Notes under the pieces: generated by a model
Database searches by the model: none
Told to the model about the DNA's origin: nothing
Seen by the model: only the letters and a program-made list of their open reading frames with translations
Made by a program: the position numbers and the translations under genes
Shown: one piece after another, positions 59,153 to 64,000 of the stretch
Layout of the letters: each line of letters opens with the position of its first letter
How positions within the stretch are numbered: the stretch's first letter is position 1
Assembly: GCF_011075055.1 (NCBI RefSeq)
Contig: NC_058155.1
Span: 248,001 to 312,000 of the forward strand
Origin: Mangifera indica
Taxonomy: Eukaryota > Streptophyta > Magnoliopsida > Sapindales > Anacardiaceae
DNA length: 64,000 nucleotides
Direction of reading: 5' to 3'

Positions 59153-61309
59153 ACAATTAACAAAATAAATACTTAATAGTAACCATTATAAAAATTACCA
59201 CCAACAGAAACTTTATAACCAATTTCAATGACTAGCCAAATATATATACATATATAGATATATATATATATACAATCACATATACACCTATAGGAAACAA
59301 AATATATACATAACCACCAATCTTTATATCAAGTATATATATATGCATATATTCACATATATATCAAAACATATAAATCAACAAAAATATGGTGCCTTCC
59401 TCCTTTAGCCTTATGTCTCACTCCTGCTCCTCGGGAATCTTTGCTACAACTCTTTACCTGTAAAATATTAAATTAAACGGAGTGAGCGACCATAGCTCAG
59501 TAAGAAAATCATACTCAATACTCAAAGCATTTCATACCAGTACTAATCTCTTTTATACTCAGCGTGTCTGGGTTATTTACATACAAAATAATTGACACGA
59601 AACACACATTAAACACATATCATAATTCTCTTCTTACACCTATTTATTCATTTCTTTACTATACAAATATGATTCACTCGTTATGATTTATGCATGTATA
59701 AATGTCATGACTTTTCTACTTTTTGATCGTACATCTCTTTCAACTCTTTATCAGCCACATAGGCTTGCATGCATTATTCTAATGCAAATGACTTTCATAA
59801 AATATTTGCTAATTCTTTCTGTTTTTTTTGTCAAATATTTTCATTGACCGGTCTAAACTACATATGACAGTACTCGTAGTCACCATACAAGGTACAATCC
59901 TCTCTTACACGCATATTTCACTATTTTTTTCTTTGTTGTCCATATAGTACAGCTGATATTTTTCTTTGCTGTCCACACAGTGCAACTGGCTATGCAAACA
60001 GTACAACTAATATCTTTCTTTGCTTTCCACACAGTACAACTCGCGTGTAAGAATTTTAAGCATGTTTTCTGCTTTCCTGTATCATATGAGTCATTATAAA
60101 ACCAAAAACATTTGTTTTCCATTTTCTGAAAACATGCATAACTTAGAAAATGTTTTTCCTCTTTCTTTATTTTTCTCAAATCATGCATATGCTATGATTC
60201 CTCATGTATGCATGTATAATCATAACATGAAATATGCCCACTCATTGTTTTTCCTTATTCTTTTCAAGTCTCATCAAGCATCAGATTATTTATTATAATG
60301 GTTTTTTTTTTTACACATATCATGTGCATAGTTAAGCAAAATTAACCTACATCACATAAAATGACATTTTTTGCCCTTATGGATATAAGAGTTATTCTAC
60401 ATATCATGGACATAATTAAGCAAAAATTAATCTTATAGATAAAATTACAAGCTTACCCTTAATGCAAATTATTTCATCAATTCATCATTTCTCATATATT
60501 CAACACACAAAATCCACTAAGTTAACTCTATGAATATGAAATGTCTAAAATACCCTTATGGCCAAAATTACATTATGAATCCTAATGAATTTCTTTATCC
60601 TTTTAAGCATAAATCACCTTAATTCTAATACCTTACACACTTACATAAGTAAAAGTTATTTAAATAACCTAACTCAAATTACTTCAAGTATGTAAAGTAT
60701 GAAATTTTTACCTTTTCTTTGCTAATTAAGTGATTTAAGTCTATCCTCCTTCTTTTCTTCTTCCTAGCAACCTTAATCAACCAAAAACATAATCATCCAT
60801 CAAAACTCTAAACTTCACATATTTTAAAAATTAAATTTTTTACCTTAGAACTTACCAGAATTGATAGATTTACACTTTTTATAATTGGAGACTCTAGAAA
60901 TTATGTGGTTTAACTAGGTTTTTTGATGAATTTTGTTTGAAGGAATACTTTAGCTAAAATTATGGAGATTCTCGGCCAAGGAAGAAGAAAATGAATAGTT
61001 GGTTGGTTTTATAAGCTTTTTGAACTAATTTACCCTTAATCATTTCCAAAAATAACTATTTTATCCTTAGCCAATTACCAAAAACCTTTAGCACCACCAT
61101 ATAATTTCAAGTGTGCCATTCAATTTACATTCTCACTTTGTCTCTTAAATCCTTCTAAAATGACCATTTTACCCCCTTTGAAAATTATTGCTCATTTAGT
61201 AATTTTCTATAATTTTTTTACAAATTCTTTAAACAACAAGTTATAAAATCAACTCTATGGATAATTTTGGAAGTAGAGTTCACTGACATACCTGAATTTA
61301 GGTGTTACA
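59153..61309 (-). repeat. gypsy-3 3' LTR, end truncated
   Basis: Reverse-complement homologue of 29632 to about 31805. It includes the minisatellite in reverse at 59930-60050 and a 102-codon minus-strand frame at 60188-59880. Left of 59153 the homology ends and the O-fucosyltransferase exon begins. Confidence 0.88.
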
Positions 61310-61323
61310 TTTCTCCCCCCTTT
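61310..61323 (-). other. gypsy-3 polypurine tract
   Basis: The minus strand reads AAAGGGGGGAGAAA, immediately before the LTR's TGTAACACC. Confidence 0.9.
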
Positions 61324-62560
61324 AAAAGAATTTTGTCCTTGAAATTTAAACAAATAGGTTGGGAAATCTCTCTCTTATTTGTTGTTCAACCTCCTATGTG
61401 GCTTCTTCCACCTTATGATTCTTCCATAATATTTTCACTAATGGAATTTTCTTATTTCAGAGCTCTTTTATTTTTTTGTCTAGTATCTGCACCGGTTGCT
61501 CCTCATAAACTAAATCTTCTTTTATTTCCACATTATCTGATTTCAATAAATATGAAGGATCGCTAATGTACTTTCTCAATAAAGAAATATGAAATACATT
61601 ATGAACTCGATCCATACTAAGTGGAAGTGCAAGTCTATAAGCCACCTTGCCCACTCTTTCTAAAATTTCAAATGGGCCAATAAATCTTGGAGCAAGTTTC
61701 CCTTTTCTTCCAAATCTCATCACGTGCTTGTAAGGGGCTACTTTCACAAAAACTTTGTCACCCGGTTGAAACTTTATTTCTTTCCTTTTCAAATCTGCAT
61801 AACTCTTTTGTGTGTCCTGAGCTTGCTTCAATCTAGTATTGATAGTCTTTTTGTCTTCCACCATTCTCTGGGTTAACTCAAGCCCAAGAACTTAACTCAA
61901 ATTATCTCGCTCTCCTATGTCATCCCAATGTAATGGGGATCTATACTTTCTTCCATAAAGAGCCTTATATGGTGCCATTTTAATGATGGACTGGCAACTA
62001 TTATTATATGCGAATTCTATCAATGGAACCATTTCATGCCAGGTCATTTTGTAATCTAAACAATAGGCCCTCAACATATCTTCTAGTATTTGATTCATTA
62101 TTTCTGTCTGGCTATCTGTTTGAGGATGATATGTTATGCTAAAGGCCAGTCTAGTACCCAATGCTCTCTGCAAACTATCCCAAAAAGCTGAAACAAATCT
62201 AAGGTCTCTATCTGACACAATAGTTTTGGGTACGTCATGTAATCTCACAATCTCCCATACATAAATCTAAGTCAGTTGATCTGACGCAAAACTGTCTTTC
62301 ACTGGGATAAAATGTGTCAATTTAGTCAATCTATCTACAATCACCCATAGTGCATTATAGCCTTTTTGTACTCAAGGTAGGCCAATGATGAAATCCATTG
62401 AAATATCTATCTACTTCCATTCAAGAGTACTAAGTGGGTGGAGCAAACTTGAAGGTCTCTGATGCTCGGCCTTGACCTATTGACATACCAAGCACTTAGC
62501 TACATAGTCACCAATATCTTTCTTCATACCTATCCACCAATAAGTTTTCTTTAAATCCTT
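61324..62560 (-). pseudogene. gypsy-3 integrase with C-terminal chromodomain
   Basis: The zinc region (HHCC) ends near 62475 (CLVCQ, stop, VKAEHQRPS). The core shows SMDFIIGLP and VIVDRLTKLTHFIPV near 62300-62400, then IVSDRDLRFVSAFW and FSITYHPQTDSQTE (62248-61892). The C-terminal region (61864-61457) has KFQPGDKVFVKVAPYKHVMR, LAPRFIGPFEILERVG and VFHISLLRKY. Beyond a TGA (CGA position) at 61457 the frame continues with NKKIPLVKILWKNH and VEEAT, a TAG (Trp position), then EVEQQIRERFPNLF to about 61350: this is the chromodomain, which directs integration to heterochromatin marks in related elements. The damage is mainly point mutations. Confidence 0.9.
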
Positions 62561-64000
62561 ATACATTTTTACTCCTCTGGGATAGGCAGTTTAAAGTGTA
62601 TCATGTGTTTCACTCAAGATTTTCTTTCTCAATTCTAGATCTTGGGGAATACATACCCTATTTCTAAACTTGAGCACGTCATCTATCATTTGAAACTCAG
62701 TTACTTTTCCCTCATATATCTGTTGACTCATTTTCTAGCACCACAAATCTTCTACTTGCTTCTCTTTTATTTCATTTAGGAGATTAGGTTGAATTTCCAA
62801 TCTAGCCACCTGATTCTCTATCACCTCAATCTGTTCCCTCTAAAACTCTTTCTGTAACTCTATTTGAGTGGTGAGATGAACTATGGCAATCTTTTTACTC
62901 AAGGCATCGGTTACCACATTTGTTTTACCCAGCTGATATTTAAAATCACATTCATAATCTTTGACTAGCTCCAACCATCTTTTTTGTCGCATATTCAAAT
63001 CTTTCTAAGTGAAAAAATATTTTAGACTTTTATAGTCGGTGTAGATATTACATTTAACTCTATATAAATAATGTGTCCAAATTTTTAAAGCTAAAACCAC
63101 TGCCGCTAATTCTAAATCATGGGTAGGGTAGCGTGTCTCATAATCTTTTAACTGGCGAGAGGCATATGCTATCACTTTACCCCTTTACATCAGCACGACT
63201 CCTAAACCATTATGCGAGGCATCACAATAAATATCATAGTTTACACCCTCTTCTGGTAATACTAAAATAGGAGCTGTAGTCAATCGCCTTTTTAGTCCAT
63301 AGAAAAGGAGTTCCTTGTCTAGTAAGAGCTGTAAGTGGCTTGGCCAACCAGGCAAAACCTTGTACAAATCTCCTATAATAGTCGGCTAGCCCTAAAAAGC
63401 TTCTGATCTCTTTCACCGTCTTTGGCCTCGCCCATTCAAGTATTGTTTCCACTTTACTAGGGTCTACAGTTATACCTTCCTTAGTAACCACGTGTCCCAA
63501 AAATACTACCTGATCCAACCAGAATTCATACTTAGAGAATTTGGCATACAATTTCTTTTCTCTCAATCTTTGCAGCACAAATCTCAAGTGTTCGGTATGT
63601 TCTTCTTCTGATCTAAAGTATATCAAAATATCATCAATAAATACCACCAAGAATTTATCAAGGCAATCATGAAATACTCGATTCATTAAATCCATAAAGA
63701 TTACTGGGGCATTAGTCATTCCAAAGGACATCACCACAAACTTGTAGTGTCATAACGGGTTCGAAAAACTGTCTTTGGAATATCTTGCTCTGTAATCCTC
63801 ATCTGGTGATAACCCGACCTCAAGTCAATTTTGGAGAACACAAAAGCTCCTTTCAATTGATCAAATAAATCATCAATTTGAGGCAACGGGTATTTATTCT
63901 TCACTGTCAGTTTATTCAACTCTCTATAATCTATGCACATACGGAGCGACCTATCTTTCTTTTTGACAAATAGTATGGGCGCTCCCCACGAAGAGTGACT
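62561..64000 (-). pseudogene. gypsy-3 RT and RNase H
   Basis: [22 protein letters not shown] and [12 protein letters not shown] (63940-63731), then a frameshift at about 63755 (one base missing in the TRYGHY region). It continues with [20 protein letters not shown], the catalytic FIDDIL in [10 protein letters not shown] near 63640, and [11 protein letters not shown] (63737-63300). A small deletion with a frameshift lies at about 63285. RNase [17 protein letters not shown] (63185-63367), [14 protein letters not shown] near 63160-63120, a TDYKSL block near 63040, and VVTDALSKK near 62905. The frame has a few stops. Confidence 0.92.

Larger units (their letters stand above)
59153..64000 (-). mobile_element. 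Tekay/Del-like Ty3/gypsy chromovirus (gypsy-3), runs off right edge
   Basis: The 3' LTR (59153-61309), polypurine tract (61310-61323), integrase with C-terminal chromodomain, RNase H and RT appear in this order from left to right on the minus strand. The LTR exceeds 2 kb and starts (minus) TGTAACACCTAAATTC, as in the solo LTR at 29632. The final 160 or so bases of the LTR are missing at 59153. Protease, gag and the 5' LTR lie beyond the window. Confidence 0.9.

Noticed and set aside
1..64000. CRISPR-like arrays, rRNA, tRNA genes or a novel defence-type system
   Set aside because: The repeats found are microsatellites, LTRs, minisatellites and tandem duplications, and no cloverleaf or rRNA core was seen. 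The window is an ordinary repeat-rich plant region.

Overview
This is a nuclear segment of a flowering plant, probably a eudicot. It is AT-rich and has spliced plant genes with GT...AG introns. A plant-type HSL-clade carboxylesterase is present, and most of the window is nested Ty1/copia, Ty3/gypsy and LINE retroelements. I see no bacterial operons, rRNA, tRNA or CRISPR. All family assignments come from reading motifs; no database search was run.

Host genes are few. The left edge carries the first two exons of a DUF2062 gene (minus strand, continuing beyond base 1), with two degenerate copies of exon 2 downstream of it. The only intact gene is an intronless carboxylesterase (CXE18-like) at 46405-47421, minus. 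A broken O-fucosyltransferase-like (PF10250) gene piece lies at about 58.5-59.15 kb, minus.

Layout: 0.6-3.5 kb AT-rich intergenic; 3.5-4.5 kb microsatellite and a 255-bp tandem duplication; 5.86-21.93 kb a three-level nest, in which a LINE is split by a Ty3/gypsy element (6335-21396, flanks agtta) whose protease region is itself split by a 9.5-kb Ty1/copia element (9989-19531, target duplication cttac); 21.93-26.56 kb a second gypsy element with one LTR, truncated in gag; 28.29-38.34 kb a copia element whose left LTR is broken by a gypsy solo LTR (29632-31969, duplication aaaat) and a 2-kb LTR element with almost no interior (32010-33972, duplication tataa); 38.34-46.2 kb a copia element lacking protease and integrase (about 38471-45858), inserted in the RNase H region of an older copia relic; 46.4-47.4 kb the carboxylesterase; 47.9-52.4 kb MITE-like and foldback elements; 52.4-57.4 kb a 5-kb copia element with short LTRs; 58.5-59.15 kb the O-fucosyltransferase relic; 59.15-64 kb a Tekay/Del-like chromovirus, minus strand, running off the right edge.

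All retroelement reading frames are damaged, largely by TGA/TAG codons of the kind expected from deamination at methylated cytosines, so no element looks autonomous. The 9.5-kb copia element is the least decayed and, from the nesting, the youngest of its stack. I did not find a convincing undescribed biological system. The items most worth checking are the repeated DUF2062 exon, the near-empty LTR element sharing ends with the 22-kb gypsy family, the RNase H relic split by the copia element at 38-46 kb, the repeated leaders of two copia elements, and the 33-bp in-frame minisatellite in the chromovirus LTRs.
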